Assembly (NCBI GenBank): GCA_030374765.1
Contig: JARGXX010000138.1
Coordinates: 248,001-312,000, forward strand
Reading direction: 5' to 3'
Length of the DNA: 64,000 nt
Source: Agarophyton chilense
Lineage: Eukaryota > Rhodophyta > Florideophyceae > Gracilariales > Gracilariaceae
Below, piece after piece: positions 33,634-42,775 of the stretch. Numbering within the stretch: position 1 is the stretch's first letter; the number at the start of each line of letters is the position of its first letter. The position numbers and the translations under genes are program-made. The notes below the pieces were generated by a model. The model did no database searches and was not told where the DNA came from. It worked only from the letters and a program-made list of their open reading frames with translations.

Positions 33634-36567
33634 GCCGAGTTTCACACTAGTACGTCGGTGGTTTCGGATGCGAGTGGGGCGGATACTTCCCCTTCCTCAC
33701 CTGGTTAATGTCACAACGCCGAGCTTCTCGGCGGTGAGCCCTGGTGTGGAACTGAGTGCGGTCGTTGAAGCCAGCGAGGGACCACAAGCAGATGTGGATA
33801 CGAATAGGGCAACGATCACCGCTGCGGCGTCTTGTTCTTTGGTCTCAAGGGGCTTCTTGGTTGTGAGTCCTTGTGTAGAACCAAGTGTTGGTGTGGATGC
33901 AATTGTGGTGCCCTCATCAGATGTTGATACGAACGCAGTAGGTTCCACCGCTACGGCGTCTGGGTCTGTTGTCTCCCCGAGAGTTTTGGTGGTGAGCCCT
34001 GGTTTCGAAACGAGTGCTGGTGCTCAAGCAAGCGATGGGCTAACTGCAGATGTGGATAAAAATGGGTTGCAGACTACTGCTGCGGCGTCTGATTCTTCTG
34101 AATCGCCAGGTTCGTTGGTAGTGAGCCCTGTTGCGGAATCGAGTTCCGTTGTTGAAGCAAGCGAGGGACCTCCAGCAGATGTTGATAAGAATGGGGCGGC
34201 GACTACCGATTCAGCGTCTGGGTTTTTGGCCTCACCGAGCTTCTTGTTTGTGAGTCCTGATGTAGAACCGTGTGTTGGTGTGTATAGAAATATGGTGCCA
34301 TCATCAGATGTTGATATGATTGCAGTACGTACCACTGCTGCAACGTCTGTTTCTTTTGCCTCACCGAGCTTCTTGGTGGTGAGTCCTGATGTAGAAGCGA
34401 TTTCTGGTGTTGGAGCAAGTTCAAGGTTTTCACTTGGTTCGAGTAATAAAGGTTTTTCGAATTCTACATTGGACTCGGGTTCGTTAGTTTCGAGCCCGGA
34501 CACGCTGACCAGCCCGTCTCTGGAATTGAACGCAAATGGGATTGCATGTTTGGATGTTTCAATGGGCTCGAGCAATGATGGAAAATTAAGCTCTGCTGAT
34601 GTCTTTGAGTCTTCTGCGGATCCTAGTTTTTCCTTTTCTTTTACTTCACCATCTTTTCTCCGCCGCCTAATAGCGTTGGGTCCACTCCGGTACCCAGTAC
34701 TCTTGTCACTCGTCCAGGTTGGGAACCCGGTGCAAATATGAATGTTGATCCAATCGTATCTCAAAGTGTTCATGTCAGCAGTGCTTCGAGTTCTACCGTT
34801 TTCTCAGACTCTGAGATTTCACCCAGCGCTTCTGTCGATAGCAGCTTTACACCTCTATTTCTGTCTGGTGGAGTGTCATCAGGAACTAGTGAAACAGTCT
34901 GCGCATTTCTGTCTTCTGGTTTCGGTGGCAGGGCACTTTCGACTCTGGCTAACCTGTTGGAGACCATTGCATCTCCGAACGATATTCAGCTGAGTGGATC
35001 AGAAGTTGTTTCTGGCGCTACTGTGGAACCAAGCATCAGTGGAGGAATTCATCCCGAGGCATCTGCTAACATCTACCAAAATATGATAACAACTGGTGCA
35101 TGACAGTCTTTAATCTCGCCGAGCGTCATTTGGTCTGGTGCAGCGGTGATTGGGGGTGATTCTGGAATTCTCGTCCCATCGATCCAAACAACGTCGCCCA
35201 GCTCCTCAACTAGCTCCCCCTCGTTCAGAGATGGTACCATGGGTAGTACTATGTATCCAATATTTGCTCTGCATGCGAGCTTGAGAGTATTTCCCAGTCC
35301 GACGGCCGAAGCAGGCCATTTTGCAGGATCGAGTCCAAGCTTAGCAGCTAACCAAGGTGATGCGACCACGTTCTCTGGTTGGACGAGACCTTTTGCACTG
35401 CCCATCGCGTCGCCCACCGCTGATGTGCAGAGTCCAGGCTTTGTTTCACTCTCTAGCCCTTTACAAAGTGACGAGTCGCCTGCTTCTACTTTCGCTAGCT
35501 TGCAGCTTTGGGTACACTGAACTACCTCGTTCAGTGTATCTGCTCCTCTCGTGCTATCCATTGATAATTCCGGTACAGATAACGGTAGCTCTCCCAGCCA
35601 CTTGCCTGCTGTTGGTATTGGCGAAAATGAAAATATCGCTCCTCATTCGGATTGTTCCTAAGGGGTGGGTTCGTTCCCGGGTGGCATCGGTGGCATGAGT
35701 GGGGTCTCCATTGCACCTCTTGCTGCCGTTTTCGTTGTTGGTGCTTTGATGTACAGGTCGTGTGCTATATTTCCCGACCTGGGAAAAGCCCTAGCACTCT
35801 CTGCATATGAGAGCTCGAACCATGATGGTAACATTATGTCGAGCATGATTAGTTTTGAATCAAGCCGATATGTTGAAGACTCGCCACGGCGCCAAATGTG
35901 GAAAAGTGCTTCTGAACATTCGAATGCGGCCGTGGAAATGGAGCAGGAGGCTGCTGCTGCAGTACGGGGTCAGTTTGCCACAGTTTTGAAGCCAGGTGCT
36001 GCTCGAGTCCGTCCGCCTGATGTGATGACAAGGCTAACCATACTGGGAATTTGCATGTCTTTGGAGCAAGGTATCCTCTGATTCTGTCGGATCAGATGTG
36101 ACGTCGTCGACATCAGCTCATTTTTCTGATCACCCGTCTTTCCCATCATTAGAGGCTTCGTCTTCGAAGGAGAAATTTAACTCTGAAGTAGGAATGGAAC
36201 ATGTGCAACAGGCGAGGAGGGGCACTGCTATTATTGAGAAAATCATGGTTGATCTTTCATTTGTATTTGATGCGTCTGGTGCTCCTTCGTGGAGAAATTT
36301 CAGAAGAATGAGGGAAATTCTTTGCACACAAGGTGGTGTGATTGACAATGTACAGAAACAAGTTCATGAAGGATCTACAGTCGGATTTTTGGAGTAGGCC
36401 TATGATTCCATGATGGTTTCGGAACTGGACAGGGATTTGGATGCCGTCAGGAAGCGAATCCTGAGTTCATTTCAAGGTGATGAAAAAAACTGGGACACTG
36501 ACGACATGTACAAATATGAGGGAAATGATGAATTCTGGGTAAATGCCTTGAGAAAAGTCGATAGCTT
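33634..36567 (+). pseudogene. Broken repetitive Ser/Thr-rich single-pass membrane-protein gene
   Basis: The long ectodomain has about six 44-residue repeats (33716-34500) built around VVSPDVEP...ADVDKNG...TTAAASGS, then a Ser/Gly-rich stalk (34738-35660). A hydrophobic segment, SVSIAPLAAVFVVGALMYRS-like at about 35700-35765, is the likely membrane span. The C-terminal tail has a conserved-looking helical region (RRGTAIIEKIMVDLSF...) ending near 36573. Frame changes near 33705, 34740 and 36085 and stops at 35101, 35518, 35659 and 36395 show it is broken. It looks like a cell-surface or adhesin-type protein. I know no family for the tail. It sits entirely between two inverted 447-bp repeats. 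Confidence 0.55.
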
Positions 36568-36568
36568 G

Positions 36569-37014
36569 GTGTAACGCAATGACGGGTGGGTCAGAGTACG
36601 GGTCTCGACCGGTGATAGCGTGGTAGAGCAGGTCCCGAGGTTCGAATCCTTGACGGAGGCACTCCCAAAGTACTTGGAGCAATGGGCTGGCGTTTACTGC
36701 GTAGTCCTACAGGTTAGATCTACGGAAAAGATGGCTTGAAGAACAATTTGTAGAACTAATATACCAAAGGGGGATATTTAGGATCCTAACGGTGTCTTCC
36801 TTACTCTAAGGGAGAAGCGTCGCTCGAGCCAAGTAAATACTACTGGCGAGGGGCTGGGATCTCCCTGGCACTGTAATGCTAATCTACTACACTAATTAAA
36901 ATAAATTAATAGTCTACACTAGTCCAGCTGAGGTCGGCCAGTCCACGTGGCGTCTGAAAGATCCCTCAGGGCCCGGCGGCTTACAGGGCCCAACCGTTAT
37001 CGTTGCTCCTTCAC
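36569..37014 (+). repeat. 447-bp repeat with tRNA-like boxes, right copy
   Basis: Begins GTGTAACGCAATGACG and ends GCTCCTTCACA. The TGT...ACA ends and length could suit an LTR, a MITE or a tRNA-derived SINE. Its right end coincides with the point where the integrase reading of the next retroelement is cut. Confidence 0.8.
36614..36649 (+). promoter_or_regulatory. tRNA-like Pol III A/B-box pair (right copy)
   Basis: TAGCGTGGTAGAGC (36616-36629) followed by GGTTCGAATCC (36639-36649), the latter an exact B-box match. The boxes are closer than in a tRNA because no anticodon arm is present. Confidence 0.45.
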
Positions 37015-37016
37015 AG

Positions 37017-37560
37017 AATGTACGGATGGTGTCGTTGCTAGATTCGGCACTTCCAATTTTAGTGTGTCGTCGAGCAGGGCGCCGTTCGAATGATATCTGA
37101 TTTTCGGCACACAATCGCTGAATGGAGTCGTTATTGAACTCTGGGTCTCCTGATAAATTTGATGGAGGCCCAAAGACATCAAATCAACAAGCGAAAATCA
37201 TGCAAGCGGTATCAGTCATATCCCTTGAAGTCACCACGACAGTGACCGAGAGACCGGTTGATACATCCTTCTTATGCAGAGTGAGGAGGTTTCCAAACTC
37301 TCGAATGAATAGTAAATAGACTTGAAGGTGCTCGTTGAACTCACCCAATATCTTCTTGAGTGATATCTTTCGAGAACGTAATGGGCGGCCAGACCTTTTG
37401 CATGAAGTGCAGGAATTGTAGGCCTGTTTGAGCTAACCAGCAAGTGTTCGATTTAGTACCCCGCCTCGCCTACAAAGCTTTTTCATGTCCTTTGTGGAGA
37501 GATGGGACTGACAGTGAAGCTTTGTGGCGAAGCGGCGAGCATGAGTTTGATCTGTGCCGT
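37017..37560 (-). pseudogene. Integrase fragment
   Basis: A His-His-Cys-Cys zinc region (HCQSHLSTKDM..., then CTSCKRSGRP) is followed by the core. The first catalytic position reads QVYLLFI where an Asp is usual. The second Asp is in LSGDPEF. The third, Glu, is in RPARRHTKIGSAESSN. One stop lies between the first and second catalytic positions. Integrase would insert element DNA. This copy ends at 37016 against the repeat. Confidence 0.6.
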
Positions 37561-38068
37561 CCTTGCCAGAAAGTTTGGTGATCGGATGAGGATTTTTAGA
37601 GAGAAAAGAAGAATGAGAAGAGAAGAAGCATTTGAACGACGTTATTATCGAAGGAACGATGGATAAGTGTGTTCGGCATTCATCGTCTTCTCCTAGGACG
37701 TACGTTGACAGAACTGCGTCATCCTGAGAGATTCCGACCCAAACGGGCACTACGAGCGTGCTGTCCGAACCGATGAGGTCCGAACGTGACACTATGTCGT
37801 TCTCCAGTAGCAGAGGACCGTCGCCTTCCGTAATGTACAACTTAATGTCTGCTTCTACATCGTTAAGTCTTTTGATATTCAACCTCCAAATTCCAAATAC
37901 CAGTTTTGGATTTGAACATTCTGGACCAAAACCGTGATAAAAGGGGTTACAGTCGAGGTCTTTAACGTGAAATTGGATGCCCATTTCGATTGATAGTGCA
38001 GCGGCAGACTCTATTCCTCCCACACTACAGACACAACCAATGTAAATGATGGGGTCAGGATCTCTCAT
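37433..38068 (-). pseudogene. Retroelement aspartic-protease-like ORF (211 aa)
   Basis: An open 211-codon frame. Near its N-terminus IIYIGCVCSVGGIESAA occupies the place of the D-T/S-G active site but lacks the Asp-Thr pair. Downstream EGDGPLLLENDI resembles the family's L-L-G-N-D-I block, and FYHGFGPECSNPK sits between. The C-terminal part leads into the integrase zinc region after a stop. It is probably inactive. Confidence 0.55.
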
Positions 38069-39233
38069 TTAACTAACCAAATCAGAAGGCGCCCCAACCC
38101 AGGACTTATGGCATGATTGCGCTTCGATGTGGCAACGTATGGCCTAATATCCGCGTTAGATTCACGATTTTGTTCTCTGGAGGCATCTTTCATGGGATGT
38201 CTTCCTCCACGACGAAGAACTGTGGACCTATTGTCGGAGTCGTTGCGTTGGCGTTCGAACTTCCTCTTATTTGTCAGAAATGAAAAACTAGTGCACAAAT
38301 CATTTCCAGCTCTGTGCTCGGTATCACCACAATCAAAACAGAAAGACGAAGTTTTACCATTCCCGGCCTTAACATCCGTGCGTTTCCTCTTCGCATTGAC
38401 CGGTTCGAAATACACGGTTGATGCATTTCCCTCCTTCCTATTTCCCAAGCGAGTTAGTACTCTGTGGTTGGATTGGAAAATTGCATACCAGGCAGTTTGG
38501 ACTTTCTGACCCACGATGTTTTCAAGTTCCTCCCTTATTTAGTGAGCAGCTGAGCTCGAAGGGGTAAAAGAGAGATTCCGTATGACTGTAACGGTGTCAT
38601 CTATGTTTAGACGGCATTTGCGGGAAGGTTGAAGGAGCTTGTTGATAGAAAGAGTTGGGCAGGTCTGTAAGATATCTCTCGAACTCAACGACTGCTTCAT
38701 TGATCTTTCTCCTGATTACCAAAAGCTTTGCCTTCGTCATATTGTGATTATCATGCCTCGAAATCTTAAGCTTAGGCTTCGATAGCATTTCACGGAGACC
38801 ATTTACGGACTCCTGAACCTTCACAAGATCAATGTGGTGCTGGGTATCCCTAGTGTAACTTCCACTTCTCAAGCGAGCTTTGGCGAGAGAGATGAGTTCT
38901 AGTTTGGCATTTGCCAACGTCTCCTCACTCAGATATGCAATTTGGAGGAAACGTATTGCCAGAACTTCTCCAACCTGCGACAAAGATGAGAGTCCACCAT
39001 GAATGAGATGGTCGGCAGCCGAGCCGCGGAAACGGGATATAAAGCTAGCCAAAGGCTCATTCTTGCATTGTCGGCAGTTTCTAACACAATTAAAGGAAGA
39101 ACTCAATCGAAATAGAGCAGTTGGATGGTCGACTGAGACAAGTTCCAAGATGTCGCAAACTGATTTTACTTGGTTTCCGTGCTTGCAATCGACAATTCTT
39201 TTTCCCTGGGCGTTGTCAACAATGGATTTCTGA
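38065..39233 (-). pseudogene. Gag remnant with zinc knuckle
   Basis: Two open minus-strand fragments. 39148-38597 (183 codons) has a capsid-like helical pattern containing NEPLASFISRFRGSAADHL. 38514-38065 (149 codons) contains CFDCGDTEHRAGNDLC, a C-x2-C-x4-H-x6-C zinc knuckle, within basic sequence. It overlaps the start of the protease ORF by four bases. Confidence 0.6.
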
Positions 39234-39600
39234 GCACTAAGTAAAGCTCTGTCAAACAGCTGTAGACCTACAGGAGCAACGATGTTTTGGTAACGACGAT
39301 TGGTGCCTTTTTTCGCAGCAGTAGAAAAAGTATCAACTAATCTATAAACGTTACGGCGCCTTTTTGTTCATTTGTGGTTGTATCAAACTTTGGCGGGTCT
39401 TACAGATTGAATGAAACAGCAGCTCCAGACGCTGGACTCATAACTTTGGGAAGCAGTCGTACGCAAAGCGAGAGGGCTGTCAGTTTAGTGTCTAGTATGC
39501 GCTTGTAACCCGCGGTGGGAACCAGGAAGATGGAATGAGCACAAGGTGTCCTCCTTTGCTCATCCGTCTCCAGTGTTTTGAGGTTGAGCAAGCGTGAGGT

Positions 39601-40250
39601 TTAGTATGCAGCGCCGGCGGCATGGTGCCAGGTGAAAACCGTGTATTGCACAGTCCTGCTGAAAATTAGAAACCGTAGAGACGTGTTACGCGTGTAAAAC
39701 GCACGCTTGTAACGTTTGTTGCATCATATAAACTAACGAAAACAACGTGCATTACGATTTGGGAGAGAATTCTTCCAGTTTTATCAAAAAATTGGTACCA
39801 ATAAAAAATAATCAAAATCCCAAGAGTTCTCAGAGAGTGCATGAGAAACTTTGAAATACAACCCTTAAATACCCCTAAAAGGCTAAAACGGAACTGAATT
39901 GGAACCTTACTCTAAATCAAAAGGGTTTTTAGCGAGAAATAATCCACTATTGGGCGTACAGTATCACTAAACAAAACTTGTAAGAAAAAAGTTCTGTACG
40001 CACAATTAGCAATGGGCATCCAACGACCGATTAGAAAGAGATTTATTTTTTTGGAAACAATTTTGTGCCCATGCACTTGTCTGCTCTAAACGGTTGTTGT
40101 CGTCGACCATCAAAGCCAAGTTTGTGTGTAGTAAATGTGTTTTCAGGAACCGTCCAGTAAAAAAAGATCCCCCTGAATTGTGACCACCCGCGATGTGTCC
40201 CCTTTCTTTTTAAGGATATGACGTTTAAAGTTTTCTAGGCGTGGGTAACT
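39601..40250. other. Interval without recognised genes
   Basis: No gene or LTR was recognised. It holds the upstream flank of the decayed gag element and leads into the tandem repeats before the 676-residue gene. Confidence 0.4.
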
Positions 40251-40370
40251 TAAATAAACAGTGTAAGCCTGGAAGCATCTTAGATAAACAGTGTAAGCTC
40301 GGAAGCAACTTTGACAAACGGTGTGAGCTCGGAAGCAACTGAGAAAAACGGTGTAAGCTTGGAAGCAACT
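40251..40370 (+). repeat. Four 30-bp tandem repeats upstream of the 676-aa gene
   Basis: Exactly four 30-bp units based on AAACAGTGTAAGCTCGGAAG with a variable tail, ending about 355 bp before the ATG at 40725 and about 260 bp before the TATA box. A role as an upstream regulatory array is possible but not shown. Confidence 0.8.
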
Positions 40371-40629
40371 TTGACGGATTATGAGTGGCTATGAAGGGCT
40401 AGAAGTAGTTTTCGGAGGTGAGACACCACACGTTTGGAATGCGCCATTTCCATTGGTGTATCCTATTTTTTCACCATCATTGGATCACCGTCTTGAAGAC
40501 CTAGATAGAACAAAGATTAGGGTTTCACTCCTCCAGCCCGCCAAGTGGCAAACGGAGCCTAGCGCCCACTGACCACTCTACTCTACTATCTAGACCGCCG
40601 GGAAGCGAGTGCTGCTTTCAAACATTGTG

Positions 40630-40637
40630 TATATAAC
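40630..40637 (+). promoter_or_regulatory. Probable TATA box
   Basis: TATATAAC lies 95 bp before the ATG at 40725, a plausible distance for a short 5' leader. Confidence 0.5.
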
Positions 40638-40724
40638 AAAAGTCTCATCACCGCACTCAACCCTTCATCCTCCGCGCTGTCTACTTTGACGCTAAACCAG
40701 TGCTTGCGCCACACTCAAGCAATC

Positions 40725-42755
40725 ATGAATAAGGCCCACTATGAATCCATGCCGCGCAGTTCCGAATCTGCCAAACTTTTGACCACTTCCTCCCACGCAC
40801 CCGTCTCGGAGCGTCATGTGCCGCGCCGTTTCCGTGTCTCCTTGGGCTTCGCCAATGTGAGAGCGGTATTGGCGATTGCTGCGCTAGTGGCAACCGTGCT
40901 GTTGGTCACTGATTCATCGCAATTCGACCGTATTTATCGCCGATCTCGCGTAAGCCGTGTGTTACCGAACTTGCCCACATTCTGGCACCCCGCTTCGCTA
41001 TACGCCGACACCCAGTTCCCCGTTCGTGACTTCTACAACGACTTTGGTACAGGCGCTCCACGCATCCCATATTTCCCGTCTCGAAGCTTCATTCGCACGG
41101 ATTCGAGCGACGAGAACTACTCCATAGAGCAATCTACTCCGACGTACGACTGCAGCGTAAATCTGTACTGTCGAGCACGATTGGTGTTGACCAAGAATGG
41201 GACTTTGACCACTGTCCAGGTGGGTTATTACATCTACTCAGTTGATGGCGATCGTTCAGTTGTAGATGCAACACAGCAACGGGTGTCTGCGGTAACAGAG
41301 GCGGAAGCCACTGCATGGGCCACTCAACTTCTCGGTAAGGTCAATGAAACACTTACAGAGGCAAAATGTGAAGTGTCTGTATCAATGGTTTCTGATGCCA
41401 TCATGAAGACTAAGGATGATGCATCAAAGTGTCCCAACACTGGAGATTCGCTCTGTAGTACTTTGATCACGGTCAACGAATGTGAGGATAATCCCCCTGA
41501 CGAGGAGGTTGTCACAGAAGAGGCTGTACCCACCGGAGATTGCAGTGGAGGACTGTTTTGCAGAGCGAGATTGGTGTTAACTACGAAAGGGACGAGCACT
41601 ACTGTTCAAGCTGGATACTATATATATCCTGTAAGCACCAGACGGGAAGTGGACCTCTCAACACGACGCCGTGTGAAAGCTGTGACGCAGGCAGAAGCCA
41701 TGACATGGGCAAATCAACTTGTGGATAAGCTCGAACCCAAACTTGCAGAAGTGGACTGCCAGCTTGATGCATCGAAGATTGCCGACGCCATCATGAAGAC
41801 TAAGGATGATGCATCAAATTGTCCCAACACTGGAGATTCGCTCTGTAGTACTTTGATCACGGTCAACGAATGTGAGGATAATCCCCCTGACGAGGAGGTT
41901 GTCACAGAAGAGGCTGTACCCACCAGAGATTGCAGTGGAGGACTGTTTTGCAGAGCGAGATTGGTGTTAACTACGAAAGGGACGAGTACCACTGTTCAAG
42001 CTGGATACTACATTTATCCTGTAAGCACCAGACGGAAAGTGGATCGCTCAACACGACACCGTGTGAAAGCTGTAACGCAGTCAGAAGCCATGGCATGGGC
42101 AAATCAACTTCTGGATAAGCTCGGACCCAAACTTGCAGAAGTGGACTGCCAGCTTGATGCATCGAAGATTGCTGACGCCATAATGTCAACAAAACAAGAC
42201 GCATCCAAGTGTCACAACACCAAGTCGTCGCTTTGCAGAAAACTGGTCAATCTTGAATGTGAAGCTGAAGAAGACGAGGCTGTCGAAAGCAAATGTTACA
42301 AATTCATTGAGTCGGATTCGGCCATAGATGATCTTCACGCGTTGGTGGCCGGTTGTCCAGAAGCTATTTTTTATTACAACCGAATTGAAATACCTCTTCC
42401 CTTGTGTACCTTTACATGCCCATCCGACCCCTTGGTACGACATACATTTGTGTCTAAATTTGCTGTGCAAACTACGCGGCCGAGAGATGCCGTCGGTTAC
42501 GAAGATAACTTGGCAACATTAATCCGCCCGGCGTACGATGACTATGTATTAGCACTTCCGAACTGTGAAGACGCCCCTAAGAGAGATGGAAATTTCAAAA
42601 ATTATTTCACCACATTTTATACCTCTGGCGTCAATCAACTTGACGAATCTCTGACAGACTTTGAAGACAAGTACGGCTTCAAAATTAGGTACATCTTCTT
42701 TGCTGATAAGTGGCCGACGACCGATGATTATATTGCGTCCGTATGTCCAGTGTAA
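40725..42755 (+). CDS. Type II membrane protein with three 130-residue Cys-rich repeats (676 aa)
   Basis: Intact, intronless gene. I chose the ATG at 40725. The frame is open 39 bases further back but only through a TTG. Residues about 42-63 form one membrane span (ANVRAVLAIAALVATVLLV) after a basic cytoplasmic head, so most of the protein is lumenal or extracellular. Residues about 141-530 hold three repeats of 130 residues, each with C-x5-CRARLVLT, GYYIY, a W-A-x-Q-L-x-x-K helix, D-A-I-M-x-T-K and paired cysteines. Repeats two and three are nearly identical at DNA level. The C-terminal 145 residues form another Cys-containing region. I do not recognise the family. Paired cysteines suggest disulfides in a secretory compartment. 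Confidence 0.85.
   Translation: MNKAHYESMPRSSESAKLLTTSSHAPVSERHVPRRFRVSLGFANVRAVLAIAALVATVLLVTDSSQFDRIYRRSRVSRVLPNLPTFWHPASLYADTQFPVRDFYNDFGTGAPRIPYFPSRSFIRTDSSDENYSIEQSTPTYDCSVNLYCRARLVLTKNGTLTTVQVGYYIYSVDGDRSVVDATQQRVSAVTEAEATAWATQLLGKVNETLTEAKCEVSVSMVSDAIMKTKDDASKCPNTGDSLCSTLITVNECEDNPPDEEVVTEEAVPTGDCSGGLFCRARLVLTTKGTSTTVQAGYYIYPVSTRREVDLSTRRRVKAVTQAEAMTWANQLVDKLEPKLAEVDCQLDASKIADAIMKTKDDASNCPNTGDSLCSTLITVNECEDNPPDEEVVTEEAVPTRDCSGGLFCRARLVLTTKGTSTTVQAGYYIYPVSTRRKVDRSTRHRVKAVTQSEAMAWANQLLDKLGPKLAEVDCQLDASKIADAIMSTKQDASKCHNTKSSLCRKLVNLECEAEEDEAVESKCYKFIESDSAIDDLHALVAGCPEAIFYYNRIEIPLPLCTFTCPSDPLVRHTFVSKFAVQTTRPRDAVGYEDNLATLIRPAYDDYVLALPNCEDAPKRDGNFKNYFTTFYTSGVNQLDESLTDFEDKYGFKIRYIFFADKWPTTDDYIASVCPV
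41397..42176 (+). repeat. 390-bp tandem duplication inside the 676-aa gene
   Basis: The sequence from about 41397 repeats from 41787 with an offset of exactly 390 bp and only scattered differences, and a more diverged copy continues from 42177. This duplicates one 130-codon unit in frame. Confidence 0.88.
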
Positions 42756-42762
42756 GGGCCTG

Positions 42763-42775
42763 AATAATAAATATT
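42763..42775 (+). terminator. Likely poly(A) signal
   Basis: AATAATAAATA containing AATAAA lies just after the stop codon of the 676-residue gene. Confidence 0.5.

Larger units (their letters stand above)
37017..39600 (-). mobile_element. Truncated gag-protease-integrase retroelement
   Basis: Minus-strand coding runs gag (about 39230-38600), zinc knuckle, protease (38068-37433) and integrase (about 37560-37017), then stops abruptly at the 447-bp repeat. Integrase directly after protease is the Copia order (also seen in a few Gypsy lineages). RT and RNase H are missing and no LTR was recognised upstream, so this is a 5' fragment. Confidence 0.6.

Noticed and set aside
40251-40370. CRISPR-like array
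   Set aside because: The units are contiguous 30-bp tandem repeats without spacers, in a eukaryotic context.
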